Below, in pieces: positions 11,431 through 23,464 of a DNA stretch of 64,000 bases. The position numbers were made by a program, and so were the translations under genes. Every line of letters begins with the position of its first letter. Position 1 is the stretch's first letter. This stretch comes from Rozella allomycis CSF55 (Eukaryota > Rozellomycota). The notes below the pieces were generated by a model. It was given only the letters and a program-made list of their open reading frames with translations. It was not told the DNA's origin and ran no database searches. Location: positions 85,535-149,534 of the forward strand of contig KE561054.1 in NCBI GenBank assembly GCA_000442015.1, in the 5' to 3' direction.

Positions 11431-12356
11431 TTATAGTCTTCCCATAATATTCATTGCGAACTCAAATGCCATAAATGTCATAGCATTCACCGGGAAAGCC
11501 CTTAAAATACAAGGAACGAATCCACGGTAAAGGGCAGAGTACCCGCCTTGTTTAACGATTGTACTAAAACAATTTAAAGAACTTGAGTATTTGGCGTTTT
11601 TACCAAAACCATCTGTTTGAATGCATGATTTAATCAAGTCTACGGGATACAAAAACGTCCAAAGAATAACACCGGAGGTACCACCAGCCAAAATGACTTG
11701 CCAAGAGGAAAGATCGGTTCTACTATTGACGTTATAAAATTTTATGAAGCGATTAATGATTTTTTCATATGCTGCAAAATATATTCCATATCCAAAGAAT
11801 TCCCTGGGTACCAAATGCAAAAGAACTTACCTGATCATAGTTATACAGTGTCCCTTATATAGCCCATTAAAACCATGGGATTTGTAGATTTTTTGAATGG
11901 CATCTATTGAACCCCTATATAATTCACTATTCTTGGCTTGGACTTGAAGCCTAATTCTAATATGCTCCACAGGGGTCGATGCAATAGAATTGGATAATCC
12001 AGAAATACCACCAGCGACATACAACTGAGAAAGAGTTAAATCTTTCCCACCAAAAACCCTTTTCATTGCTTCAAGGGCGCCAAACTGTATAGAGACACAT
12101 GCGCCAATCCCTATCAATGGCGTTGATGACCCCTTTATTCATCCTATATATAGTTTACTTTATAAAATGCCAATGCACCTTCATTCTTAAATGTATTTTT
12201 GATGCAAGACATGGTAGAAGGGTATAAATCTGGATTAGATTGCATACGAACCTTAACAGTATCAAAAGGCTGTCCAACCAAAACTTGAACAATACCACCA
12301 AACCATCCGGCTGAAAAATCTTTCAGGTATCTTGTTGCACTGTTTTCTTCATTCAT
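11431..12356 (-). CDS. Mitochondrial carrier (SLC25), YMC1/carnitine-carrier-like
   Basis: A 290-residue inner-membrane carrier. Three repeats carry VGQPFDTVKVRMQ, STPVEHIRIRLQVQ and LYPVDLIKSCIQTD, and the RGFVPCILRAFPVNAMTF C-terminal segment is typical of the carnitine/acylcarnitine and Ymc1/Ymc2 branch. Two introns (26 and 27 nt) are removed. The substrate cannot be fixed from sequence. It runs convergent to the BRD8-like gene with only 17 bp between stop codons. Confidence 0.88.
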
Positions 12357-12440
12357 CGTGGCTTGAGCGTTGTCAAGATCACATCAAGTAAAAAGTGCAA
12401 TAAATGTAATAATACTCTCTTTATTTTTAAGATTATTACT

Positions 12441-13091
12441 TCATATCTGCTTCAAAGGTTGTACTTTTGAATATGGGATAAGCCCAGCCTTACCAGTTCT
12501 TTCATTTAATCCATGCAGCCAGCCTTCTGAAACAATAATGCAGTTAGTTAAAGTGTCTCCAAGATCCATTAAAACCTCGCTAGGATCCTCGGGGCTATTA
12601 ATTGAGACCGCTTTGCAATGAAATGATTTCTGGAGATCGTAATTGGATTCGGTGGTTTGCAATTGCACAAAGCTTGAGTGACTGATAGCTCCGTTATTGC
12701 TCTGGTTTTTGTCTATATTATTTATTTGGTATAAATTACTAGGCGATCCCTGTGAATTGTAGGAATTCGCTGCCAACGGACTAGTCCCTATCACCTTCAT
12801 ATGATCTGCGGTGTACGCGATATGACTCTGCAGTTTAGAGTTAATTTTTAAACGCTCTAATTCCAATGTGTCTGTAACCACTGTTGGCTTTTGTTCAGGA
12901 TAATGTGCTCTGCAATATGGGATTTTGTCCAGCCCCAGGCAAGTTTTCATTGTCAATTTAATTCCACATACGTTGCAACTAAAACACGATTTATGCCATG
13001 GTTTTTCAAATACTATTAACAGGTCTACAGGGTATACCGTTTTTTGGCATTTTGAACACTCTTGGCCATTGTTACTGATATTTTCTTCCAT
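12441..13091 (-). CDS. LIM-nebulin repeat-SH3 protein (LASP-like)
   Basis: Intronless, 216 residues. Residues about 12-66 form a LIM domain with all zinc ligands (CSKC, HKSC, CNVC and CRAHY) ending PYCRAHYPEQ as in LASP. A nebulin-type actin-binding segment follows (RLKINSKLQSHIAYT, ADHMKVIGT). A Ser/Asn-rich linker leads to a C-terminal SH3-like domain (KAVSINSPEDPSEVLMDLGD ... EGWLHGLNERTGKAGLIPYSKV, a divergent ALYDY core). Role inferred: actin-linked scaffold. LASP is best known from animals, so its presence supports an opisthokont host. Confidence 0.87.
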   Translation of the reverse strand: MEENISNNGQECSKCQKTVYPVDLLIVFEKPWHKSCFSCNVCGIKLTMKTCLGLDKIPYCRAHYPEQKPTVVTDTLELERLKINSKLQSHIAYTADHMKVIGTSPLAANSYNSQGSPSNLYQINNIDKNQSNNGAISHSSFVQLQTTESNYDLQKSFHCKAVSINSPEDPSEVLMDLGDTLTNCIIVSEGWLHGLNERTGKAGLIPYSKVQPLKQI

Positions 13092-13195
13092 CGGAGATTT
13101 GTAGCTAATAGAGAATTCTACATCTTGCCAAATACATTGCCTTTTTGCTTATTCCACAGATGAAATATTATGACACATTAAATATACGAATGAAT

Positions 13196-13673
13196 TTATT
13201 TATTGATCAAATGCTCAGTAATAGTGGATCGGGAAAAGTCGTTCAGATAGATTAATGTATCATAACCCTCTTCCCATTGAACTCTGCATGATCTTTCTGG
13301 ATAGCACTAGATAATTAACCAGTATATGTTGAAATTACTCCTAAAACGAAAATATTCACCCTACTGCCATACACTTTTGCCAACCTTATCCATTTGGCCC
13401 GTTCGCTTGTCATGGTTAAAGTGTGAGTTAAGACAATTATTTTGAAATCCTCTGTTGAATTTGATTATAATATTACTCTTTGAAAATATTCATTTGCCAA
13501 ATTTAATTCTGCTTTAGTAGAACCTGCAATCACCTTCCAGCTCTGTATATTTTTAATAAATCTAGTTACAGGATCATTGTCTATTATAGACTTTACGAGA
13601 TCTGTATCGGTATTTCTATTCCCGTCACCAAAAAGAATTACTTCTCATTCCCGATTAATAGTATAAGAACCAT
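13196..13673 (-). CDS. Small P-loop-kinase-fold protein with degenerate Walker A
   Basis: A short multi-exon gene with no long ORF. Starting at the ATG at 13673 and removing introns 13616-13641 (26 nt), 13450-13476 (27 nt) and 13307-13338 (32 nt) gives exactly 130 codons plus stop. The protein runs MVLILLIGNEKNTDTDL ... IIVLTHTLTMTSERAKWIRLAKVYG ... EEGYDTLIYLN. The SERAKWIRLAKVYG and EEGYD parts resemble the distal half of polynucleotide-kinase/AAA_33-type small kinases. The expected GxxGSGKST loop is replaced by GNEKNTDTD, so activity is doubtful. Similarity is weak, but the three tiny introns and closed frame make a real gene likely. Confidence 0.6.
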
Positions 13674-13732
13674 GTGCCAGAATCTCTGTTGCCAAGGATT
13701 ACACTCATATCAAATAGAATTAAATTTTTTTT

Positions 13733-15771
13733 ATGGTTCAGACAACTGGTCAGTCTATCCGTGAGTCTGTGAATTCCAGTTTTGATATTTTGATATAAAT
13801 GAAGTTTTGGTCAGTTTTAAGGTACAATTTGATCATGAATGCGTGAGGGCGTTTATTGAGTTTTGTATTTCCTTTACTCCAAATTTCTCAATTGAACAAA
13901 TGAATTATGGAACGACTGAACAGATCTTGAAAACAATTTTTTCATCGGATAACAAAAATATACCTCAAATTTGCCTAGATTTGACTACATTTTTGCAAAA
14001 AGCAGATTCTTTCCAGCTTTATAAACTTCTTCCAGTCCTATTAAGAGAATTTTTTGGCTCTCTGGACAAGCCGTATCATATTTTCTATGTGTAACATAAG
14101 GGGATACATCAGTAGGATAAAAAATGAAGAAGAACGGATATCTTTGAAAGAATTTCTACGAGTAGAAGGCCCTTTATTTATCGCTTGCCTTAAGAATTTT
14201 TCAAACAGAAACTACCTATACCAAATTGATGGAGAAACATTTCCGGTAGCAATGCAAATATTCTAATAATAGTTTCCATTAAAACATTATCTTATGAATC
14301 AAGAATTTGAGCTCGTTCCTCAATCCTTTTTGGCAAGGATGTCCAACACATTTATCATAGGAAAGTGCAACAATCTAGAGTTGGACATTATGGAGTTTTT
14401 TCTTTTTAATTTCCTAATATCTGTGAAACATATTCCTTATCTGGAAGTGGAATCTCTTAATTATTCCACAACGACTTCGGGGTTACGAAAATTGTCTCCT
14501 ATGTCGTATTTTAAATCATCAAAGGTCTCAGTTCACAATTCAGATCTTATGGTGGAATTATTGGAAGAATATTTTGCCTATTTTATCGTTTGCGGAAATG
14601 AATGCCGTCTTAGCGTTTTGAATTCTCCCTTAGTTGTTGATATTTTTAGTGTGCATGTCCATCAAATGATGGCTTCTGATATGATTCTTTTTTTGCTTGC
14701 CGCTGTTTCAGAATTTTGGCTTCATATTGAGGATGCCGCTCTTAGACCACCAGTATGATACGAAATTAAACCTAATATAGAATAGGATAATTTTAAATAA
14801 GCGACTGATGCATTCTGTTAAACTGTTTATCCAGCATTTAATACAACTCGACTTTAATGACATGATTCCGGGTTCGGCAACCTTAAAAGCGTAATTGTAC
14901 CCATTTCGTGTTTATAGCTCTATTTTTACGCTTGTTCAAAGGTGCTTGTACCAATATTTTGTAGTAGCTTTTGAACATGCCGATGACGTTGAGTTTCCAT
15001 TATTGACATGGGCCACTTATGCTTTTCCCGCCAACTTATCACAGGAGTATATCCATATGAACTTTGTATTTTACTCGGTTATTACACAAAGAATATTTGT
15101 TCATTTTATAAAACAATGCGAAAAACTGACATCGAGCAAAAAGAATCCTAATGATTTATTGTCTTTAATGGCCAAATTATTACATATTTTATCATCCAAT
15201 GAAGCTGTTGTCGATTCGATTAGGATAAGTAAATTTCTTTTGTAAAGTGTAGCTTAGTGGAGGACTTTGCATGTCAACCTGGTAATGAAATTTCCAACCA
15301 AATATCCCAATTTGAAGGAAGTGCCTTTTACTACAAAAGATTTTTCGCGAATGAAGAATGCGAATTAGTAAAATTACTTTTGACGCATGTTTGGCACTTT
15401 AAGGTGCTTTTCAATGACGCGCAGACACAAATGAAGATTCAGGACATATTCAATCAAACTCAAATAATTTTTCAAGTAATCACCCTATTTTCCAAATAAT
15501 GTTATCTATTGAGGATATGGAAACAATAGAATTAAGCTCCTCGTTGATAAAAAAGTCAATTCCACTCTTTGCTGAATCCGAAAAGGGTTTTCTTACCCAG
15601 CAAGGAAAGAATCAATTGAAGCTCGGGGCTAGGAAATGTTCAAACAAAGACCTTGTTCCCCGTTATAATGCCGAAAAACTTATAATTCAAACCCATGAAA
15701 TTGCAATACTGGCTCAATTCCTCTATTCACTTTCCGAAGAAATCAATGGACGCGTAAAATCGAAAATGTAA
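13733..15771 (+). CDS. SMPD4: SMPD4-like protein (neutral sphingomyelinase 3 family)
   Basis: A 616-residue protein from eight exons (introns 26, 25, 27, 28, 27, 29 and 26 nt). Features matching SMPD4: a central FWLHIEDAALRPP / VKLFIQHLIQLDF / LYQYFVVAFEHADDVEFPLL region and a C-terminal block TQQGKNQLKLGARK ... IQTHEIAILAQFLYSLSEEIN followed by a basic tail. Animal SMPD4 is an ER/nuclear-envelope protein linked to sphingomyelin turnover. The start at 13733 (MVQTTGQSIRESVNS) uses a 26-nt intron at 13779-13804. The last intron (15476-15501) ends in TG rather than AG. I see no C-terminal transmembrane helix. Confidence 0.68.
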
Positions 15772-15945
15772 CATAAATAGATTGAAAAATTATTAAAGTC
15801 GGTTGAATTTGTGGACTCTCGAGTCTTCAAAGTAAATTTACGACCCCTGGCTTCAATTAACTTTCAACTACGAGCAGCCACAATAATTTTTGTTTCATGG
15901 ATAGTTTTCAAAATAATAAATTTATTTTAATTGGTTTATTTCTAA

Positions 15946-16875
15946 TCACCTATAAAACTGCGTGTATTTTTTGGATTCTTCATGAACATCCATGTCTGCT
16001 TTCATTTCGTTCAACTCGGCCTTTATCATAGCCGCCAATGCTGGAGTTAATTGCTTGGCAACGAAATCACCTTGCCTTTCATAATCATCCGGGTGATGAG
16101 TTTCTCCAATAAATATTTCTTTGCTAAAATTTAGTCTTTGTCTTTTGTTTTTTAAGGATTTCACTCTAGTTTCTTCAAACAGGTTATATGCTGATTGCGT
16201 CTTTTTTTCGTCGATTTCTGTCAATGAAACATCAGGTTTGTCTAACTCTGATGCACTCATTTTCGTATTAATTGAAGCAAGCGATGTGCATACTGACATG
16301 GCGGGAGTATTGGGTTCTGTCGGACCCCTTGCAGGCAAGTACACCAAAGAGCCTGTTAAAGGAAGTTGATCTGATTTTATTTGTTCGTTTGTTTCATCTT
16401 TCAAGGAAAGACTCGCTAATTCTCCGTTTATTTGAGATAATGATGACCATTTTGGGTTTGGCGGTTTCAGTATGCCTTTTATATTCCCGGTTGTTAATAT
16501 TTTAGCCTTGTCATCTTTTTCTTTACTTTGCTTCAATGCTAGAAATGAGGGCAATTTAGCTCGCAAATTATTCTTTAATTTAGAGAAACCTCGAGATTTT
16601 TTCTTTTTGAATTTTTCTTCATCGACTTGATCGCTGGCTTCATCTTGCTCTTCAACACTAGAATTAAGGCTACTTTCACTTGTTAGAGGTGAACTGTTTT
16701 GGGATATATTTGGAATTTGCTCGCTTGAAATTGTAGTAAATGCCGGGATGCCCTCTTTGTCCTCAATTCGTTCTATCGAGCCTGTTTTCAAAGGTATAAA
16801 TATTCTTTCAGCCTCTCGAATGTTATTGAAGTCATTTTCTTCTCTAAATTCAGTGCTCCCACTTAATGTGGTCAT
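15946..16875 (-). CDS. Disordered fungal-type protein with RVxF-like motif and conserved C-terminus
   Basis: Intronless, 309 residues, mostly low-complexity Ser/Glu/Lys sequence. Conserved-looking elements are KGILKPPNPKWSSL near the middle, an RQRLNFSKEIFI box (RVxF-like, possible PP1 docking) and a C-terminal block HHPDDYERQGDFVAKQLTPA / LAAMIKAELNEMKADMDVHE ending YTQFYR. This YDR / LTPxLAxxIKxELNxxKxxMxVH pattern is one I associate with poorly characterised fungal proteins. Function unknown. Confidence 0.65.
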   Translation of the reverse strand: MTTLSGSTEFREENDFNNIREAERIFIPLKTGSIERIEDKEGIPAFTTISSEQIPNISQNSSPLTSESSLNSSVEEQDEASDQVDEEKFKKKKSRGFSKLKNNLRAKLPSFLALKQSKEKDDKAKILTTGNIKGILKPPNPKWSSLSQINGELASLSLKDETNEQIKSDQLPLTGSLVYLPARGPTEPNTPAMSVCTSLASINTKMSASELDKPDVSLTEIDEKKTQSAYNLFEETRVKSLKNKRQRLNFSKEIFIGETHHPDDYERQGDFVAKQLTPALAAMIKAELNEMKADMDVHEESKKYTQFYR

Positions 16876-16970
16876 CGGAGAATGAAGTAAAGTTATTTTT
16901 ATACTTTAACCTTTCAATGTATAATATAAAGTGATAAGAAAAACAGATTGTTTATGAACCAAAACGATGT

Positions 16971-19111
16971 TTATTTACCATTTCTTACACTGCATAATTC
17001 GAATGACCCTGGGTATTTATTCAATATTTCTATCCAGTGACATTGGGTATTGGAAAGTTTATCGTTTTGACTTTTAACTTCCACAAACATGCATTTGGAC
17101 TCTAATTTGGGTTTCTTCCTAGAAAAGGACTCTTCTTCCGAGCTATAAGACAAATCTATAATTTGCGATTCTGAGCTATTCTTCGATTTCCAAAATACTT
17201 CATAAATGTCATCATCTGTATCCCTCCAGAGTGTTAAGTCCGGAAAACCACCAATAGACCCCTTATAGTCCTTGGCCAATTCATCGCAAATACTAGTGAG
17301 AAGGTTTAGATTAATGGCCTTATTTATAACCGAATTACAGAATTACTTTCAAAAAGCATTCTATATCATTTCTTGTCAAATGCTTCCAATTAATTCCCAC
17401 AATTTCTTTGTTCTGGTAAGTATCATAATTTTTATTAAATATTGATATCGACTGATGCTTATCTTTTAATTCAACAAGTCTGTTTTCGATTAAATTTATT
17501 CTGTTATAGTAAAAACTGTCTGTCCCAAAATCAATTGGTGCATCTAACAAATATAAGACGCGTCATATTTACTTTGATATGGGTGAATGAAAACATCTAA
17601 AACAGGACAAAATATAATATCGGCAAAGATAATTCCAAAAATAAGACTTAAAATTCTACCCTCACTGTGAAAAGCCTTCCAACCATCCAGTTGATAATGC
17701 TGAGATATGGCGCCAAGATATTCTTTACTTGAATTGCCAATTCTTCAACATTACATGGATTTCCATCTAATCCACAAAATATCAACCTTGTAGAGGCGGT
17801 ATTTTTCGCGAGAATCTTGCCTGTAATTGTTTTAATGGTATATTCTAGAATGGGCCTTTGATTCTTTTTATACGCCTTATTATAATATTTATTTTTAATG
17901 GCATATCTATCCCCGTTACGAACAAAGTGATCTTTAGAGGCTAATAATGAAACTTTAATTATCGATGAGTCCATTTTTATGTACTCTATCCACCATTTCC
18001 CGCGTCGACCGAGGCAATATTTCACTTGATTTAACAGTTCTTTGAGAATAAATTTGCTATCTTGGTTTTTAATATTAAGCGCCATAATTTCGAGTATCCT
18101 ACAAATCTGCCAACCTTGGATAATTTCAATATTAAGATCTTACCAGGACAAAATCGTCTTTTGAAATAATCATTTTTGGCTAAAACTAAGGCATTTGAAT
18201 ATGAATCCTGATTTGAAGTTTTGTCAAACGAATTAATTCTATCATAAAAGCATATGATTTTTACCGAAATTTGGGCTCTACAAAGGTTTCTTTAAAGTAT
18301 GAAAGAAATTTGGCAATATCCGATTTAATTTCTTTAGCCTTTTCCTTTATGTTATCGTCAAAATCAATTTGACTATCTTTTGTAATTAATTCATTGTATA
18401 GATATTCCTTTACATTGTAGTAAAGGTGAAAATTCTCTAGAGCATTCTTGCTCTTGAAAAATGAATTTCCGCTTATTTCATAGTTAACATAATTTTGTCT
18501 TCCAATGTTTGAAAGAATAATAGTGCTAAATGTTTCACGAGAATTACCAAAAAACGCAAAGCACATGTAATCAATCCATTCTCGAACTTTAACGCAAAGT
18601 GAAAATGCTTTTCCTGTTATTTTACCTTGAATCTCTATTAATATTTCTTTGGTTATATTTTGTTTAACTAAATCTCTTAGGTCATTCTTTTTCTAATATC
18701 CTCATCAAAAGTCATTTACTTTTTCCTTTGGTTTGGTTTCCAATATTTCATTGCATATTTGTGATAAATCATCATTAGTTAATTTGTCGATGAAGGAATC
18801 AACATCCTCGTAAGCTAGTTGTTAGTGACTTTAAAGTGATTACTTTGACAGAGGTTGTGAGAAACGAGAGCATCTACACCAGAGCTTATGTCATGTATCT
18901 CATCGTATTTTAATTTATTTGTGAATAGAATAGACTGTTGCCGCTGATATGCTCGTAGTAGTAATCGTTGTTCGTCTGTCTCAAGTCTTTTATATAAGCC
19001 CATTAAATCTTGATGCGATTGTTTGAAAATGTGAATATTTTTGATAGCAAACTCAAGAACAACAAGAAATGATCTTTCGTAATAGGTTAACTGACGTTGT
19101 AATTCCTCCAT
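16971..19111 (-). CDS. FAN1: FAN1-type structure-specific nuclease (Fanconi-associated nuclease 1)
   Basis: Interstrand-crosslink repair nuclease. The spliced 647-residue protein starts MEELQRQLTYYERSFLVVLE and ends in a VRR-NUC domain: the GGFPDLTLW motif and CMFVEVKSQNDKLSNTQ (Asp, Glu-x-Lys metal-binding core) followed by WIEIL. Upstream are the YLSYFxx, RRGKWW, EELAIQHYQLDGWKAFHSEG and PIDFGTDSFYYNR blocks of FAN1. Seven introns of 26-29 nt are needed. There is no obvious UBZ zinc finger at the N-terminus, as in fungal and bacterial homologues. Its 5' end faces the Dicer gene. Confidence 0.9.
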
Positions 19112-19417
19112 GCCCAAGAAAAAAACTGAAAAAATACGAAAAAATCCATATTTCTGTCATTAAAAACTGCCAATCCACGCAAATAAGATAGGGATGCATT
19201 GTAAATGGTAAGTAGAATGATGAATATTTATTTATTGCGAACCTGCACTCGCACTAGCCACTAATAAATGTCTTTTAAAGTCCAGCATGTACACATTTAA
19301 AAATAACAATAATTATAAGAATCAACTTATTTTTTTTATAAGTTAAAGAATAAGATTGCTCCTGATAACAAAAATTCTAAAAAGTATGGCGCAGTCGTCA
19401 ACTAGTCATAAACTTAA
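19112..19417. promoter_or_regulatory. Divergent promoter region of FAN1 and Dicer
   Basis: About 306 bp between the two start codons, one of the longer gene-free stretches here. It holds AT-rich runs (19320-19345) and, at its end, a short upstream ORF (19386-19421) whose TGA overlaps the Dicer ATG. No other gene seen. Confidence 0.5.
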
Positions 19418-19421
19418 ATGA
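19386..19421 (+). promoter_or_regulatory. uORF overlapping the Dicer start as ATGA
   Basis: ATG at 19386 opens an 11-codon frame (MAQSSTSHKLK) whose stop TGA at 19419-19421 overlaps the Dicer ATG at 19418-19420. If the transcript starts upstream, translation of Dicer would need leaky scanning or reinitiation. Confidence 0.5.
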
Positions 19422-22400
19422 GTGGACCGGAGACCGAGTTGAACATATCTTCTCCCAGAGACTATCAGAGAAAATTATTCACGTATAGTTTAAATAATAA
19501 TAGCATTGTTTGGCTTCCTACAGGATCTGGAAAGACTTTGATTGCATTAATGCTTCTAAAACATTATATAGTAAAGGATATGAAAAAGAAGTGTTTCTTT
19601 TTGGTACCTACAGTTGCTTTAGGAATTCAACAATTTGAATACTTGAATGGAAATCTTCCCTGCAAGGTTTCCTTTGTTTATGGCGGTAGAAATGTAGATC
19701 AGTGGTCGAGAGAAACGTGGTATACGGAGATTGAAGAACATCAGTGTTTTGTGATGACACCGCAGTTATTTCTTGATGGCCATAGACACGCTCTCATAGA
19801 CAAGTCTTTGATATCAGTTGTAGTATTCGATGAATGTCATCATGCTGTGAAAGGGCATCCATATAAATTAATCATGAATGAATTACAAGAAAATTTAGCT
19901 AATATTCGAATTCTAGGACTATCAGCTTCACCATCGTCTGCATCGACGATTGGGACCATCGAATCAATATATCAATCAAAGATAATAATGCCTGATGATG
20001 AAAAAGAAATGGAACAATTTTCTCCCAACCCTGATGTTACAATTTGTAGTTATTCCAACCCACTTTTGATTGTGGAAACTCGTGGCTTGGTCGATGAACT
20101 TCAGTTGGTGTTGGAAGAGTTTGGATCTGGGGGTTTAAATATAGTGATTGATCAAATGATTAAAAGAAATATAATAAAAAAGAATGAGGTATCTAACTTT
20201 GTCTACCCAATGGAACCAATATGGTCTGATAAAATAATGAAGCTAGTTGACATACTAAAGGGACAAATGGACAATGATCCAGCCTTTAGATGCGCTATTT
20301 TTGTTAAGAAAAGGTTGTATGCTGCTGTTTTGACTGTTATTTTGGAGAAATTGTTACCTAATGTCGTTCAAGCAAGAACAGCGATGGGCTTTAGTCTTTA
20401 TAAACGAAAGTCGTCGTTTGGAACACTTTTCGAGGTGGATTCAGTGAAATCGATTGATGATTTTCGATCTGGAGTAGCGAACATTCTAGTAGCCACTAGT
20501 GTGGCTGAGGAAGGTACAAAATTGTCAAAATAGTTATAGGGATTGATATTCCACAATGCAATGTTGTTATACGATATGATTTACCAACCAATATGATATC
20601 TTTAGTCCAATCCAGGGGTAGAGCGAGACAGAAGAATAGCAAGTACATTCTTATGTTAAACACTTGTATTACCCAACATAAGAAAATGCTAGAGAAAATA
20701 CACGAGGAAGAAGAGGCAATGGCAAAAGCAGCCAAAGCGAATTTGAATGAGCCCATTAAAGAGTTTGAGGTTAATAATTTGTTGGATACCACTCATTTTA
20801 TATCTGAGACCACTGGCGCAAAGCTAACTCCAAGATCAGCCCTACATGTGCTTAATCGTTATTGCCAAACATTGAGTAGCGACGGGTACACCTCAAACAG
20901 ACCAATCATCACTTACAAGCCAGATAATGGACGTTATCTTTGCTCAATAATACTTCCTGCCACTTCTTTAGCTAATCTTGATGACTTGCCGCCGCCTCAA
21001 TCATACTCTACCAAAAAGTTGGCAAAGTCCTTTGCTGCATTTGAAATTTGTAAGATTTTATACAAACAAGAATATTTAAATCAAAATTTGCTTCCAGATA
21101 TTGATGATTTATTGAAAAAGAGGAGAGAAAGAAAGATTCTTTCATCCTCTGTCCAGTTCAACATCCAAGCCTCATTTCTGAAACATCCCGCCAATATTAA
21201 TAATGATAGATTTGTTGGAATACCAATATTTAAAAAGGATAAGAATACAGGAATATCAGAATGTTTATTTTCATTTCTTTTGTCTTGCGATAATACAAAT
21301 TTAGCGTCATCTATTTTATCCCAGCTGTCCTTTGAGGCTGATTCTTGCTATATCTACGGTGGATCACAATTTGTATTGAATGATCTCTGTGCTGAAGAAA
21401 TTCGAATAATTAGACATTACACCATTACTGCCGTTTCAGTTCTGGATCCTTCCATGAGAAATGGTGATTATTTTGATCATTCATTGCCTTACGCTATTCT
21501 ACCCATGCGTGGTTGTGAAATTGATTGGCAGAGCGTTTATTCAACCATCGCGAATTCCTATTGTATGCCAATGCCTAAAGCAGCAGACACAAATGTTATA
21601 ATCTTCATGCTCGTTAGAGGTGGTGGGAAACGATTCGCTATACTGAATAAAGTCTTGCCGGAAAGGGTAGACTCACCATTACCTGAAAACATGAAAATTG
21701 TTTTGGGGAGAGAAACATTTTATGAACAACTTTCTAAAAAATATGAAAATGTTAATCCAAATGATCTTCTTGTTAATATTTCACCGATTAACCCGGCAAA
21801 TTTACTATCTGAAATGGAAATCGATTGTGAAAATTCAGAAACAAAAATGACGAAAACTAAAGCATCTAGTATTCTTTCTAAACAATTTACTTGTCTTTCC
21901 ATTTGTTCATTATATCCCATTACACTAAATTTCTATCATCATTTACGTTTCTTGCCTTTGGTTATACATGGATTATCATTCAATGCCGCCATGATTCAAT
22001 TTCCTTTTAAAAATTGCATTTCCAATTATTTCATTTTACGAGAGGCCTTGACTGATTGCCACATTGATCCAAAATTTAATTACGAGAGACTCGAGACTCT
22101 TGGCGATTCAGTCTTGAAATTCTTAACTTCTATTCATGTCTTTACCGAAAATCCTACAAAATCGGAAGGGTTTTTGACTGTCTGGAAAGATAATATTGTT
22201 TGCAATCATAATTTATGCATTTTATCTAAAAATAATCAATTTAATAAATATTTAATTAGCTCCAATTTTACTACAGGAAAAAAGTGGAAAAGCCCTGGCT
22301 TTGCTACTGATAAACATGTTGGATCCTTTCGAATAAATGATAAAAGGCTTTCTGATTTGGTAGAGTCACTTCTAGGCGCTTCTTACATTGACGGTGGCTT

Positions 22401-23393
22401 TACGAACTGCTTAAACTTTCTTGGCATTATTAATATCTATAAAACATCAATACCTAAATCAATGGACATTTATTATCAAAATGCTTATAAATCAATTTTA
22501 TTTGGCAGTCAGGTAGATATATCAGATTACCAGGGGCTGCTCTTAGCCCTAAGCAAAGCTTTGGGTGTGGCAGAGTTTCCTACTGAATTTTATAGATTAT
22601 TTCTTCAATCAATCAGTCATCCGTCTAATATTAATGGTACTGGATCTTTGCAGCGTTTAGAATTCTTAGGAGATCCTGTCTTGGACTTTACAATTACAGA
22701 ACATCTATTTTTGCATTCATATACTCTATCTACCCTTCAAATGACAATTTTGCGTTCAAATTTTGTTAATCAAGTGATTCTTGGTCATCTCTCATTTGAA
22801 CTCGGACTGCCTCAACTCTTAATACATGCAAACGAATCAATCAGCAGTATCAACGCCACTTTCAAAAAGGCTCGTAATTCTAAAAGTGTATTTGAAAAGC
22901 CTCCCATTATAAACGCAAAATCAATCAAAGAAGCATGGCTAAACATGTTCAAGCCCCCTTTGCCGCCAAAACTTTACTGCGATATTTACGAATCTGTTCT
23001 TGGTGCATACTTTTTGTCTTATGGCTGGGAAGCAGCAAAAGCTTTAATCCATAAACATTTCAAAAAGTTATTTGACTTATTTCTTCATCCAGATATTTAC
23101 ATACCGAGTAAACTATTTATCAATTGATTATAGGATTCCCTGCTATTGGTTATTTGGAACACAAATTTGGCAAAGAATTGTTGCTCCATTTTTTTGAAGT
23201 TCCTTTGGATGCCGATGAAAATTGGGTTGTCACTAATATTGAATCTCTAAAAGCCTCTGAATCAAGGGGAGATAAATTCTGTAGCATTGGGTATTTCAAA
23301 GGAGAATTAATCGGGGTTTTCTTTTCTTTTGGTTGCAAGCGTGACGTGGAAATAGCTATATCTGTGTGCATAATGGAAAAATACATGAAATAA
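19418..23393 (+). CDS. Dicer-like ribonuclease
   Basis: RNAi endonuclease of 1307 residues with two 26-nt introns. Order: DExD/H helicase (WLPTGSGKTLIALMLL; VFDECHHAVKG), helicase C-domain (QSRGRARQKN), a dicer-dimerisation segment (about codons 430-520, ALHVLNRYCQTL), a region in the PAZ position (CEIDWQSVYS), then two RNase III domains. RIIIa has YERLETLGDSVLKFL and SDLVESLLGASYIDGG; RIIIb has LQRLEFLGDPVLDF and CDIYESVLGAY. The acidic Glu/Asp residues are present in both, so both look catalytic. The last exon (GYLEHKFGKELLLHFF...) lies where a C-terminal dsRBD is expected but fits one poorly. Implies a working small-RNA pathway. Confidence 0.93.
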
Positions 23394-23464
23394 ACTTTTA
23401 ATTTTTTATGAGTTAACAATTAATGTGACAATGTAATTAAATATTGACACGCTTTTTTGAATGA

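Noticed and set aside
23397-23464. Upstream ATG at 23461 before the EDE1-like gene
   Set aside because: It runs into a stop after three codons and overlaps the ATG at 23465; treated as a trivial uORF.
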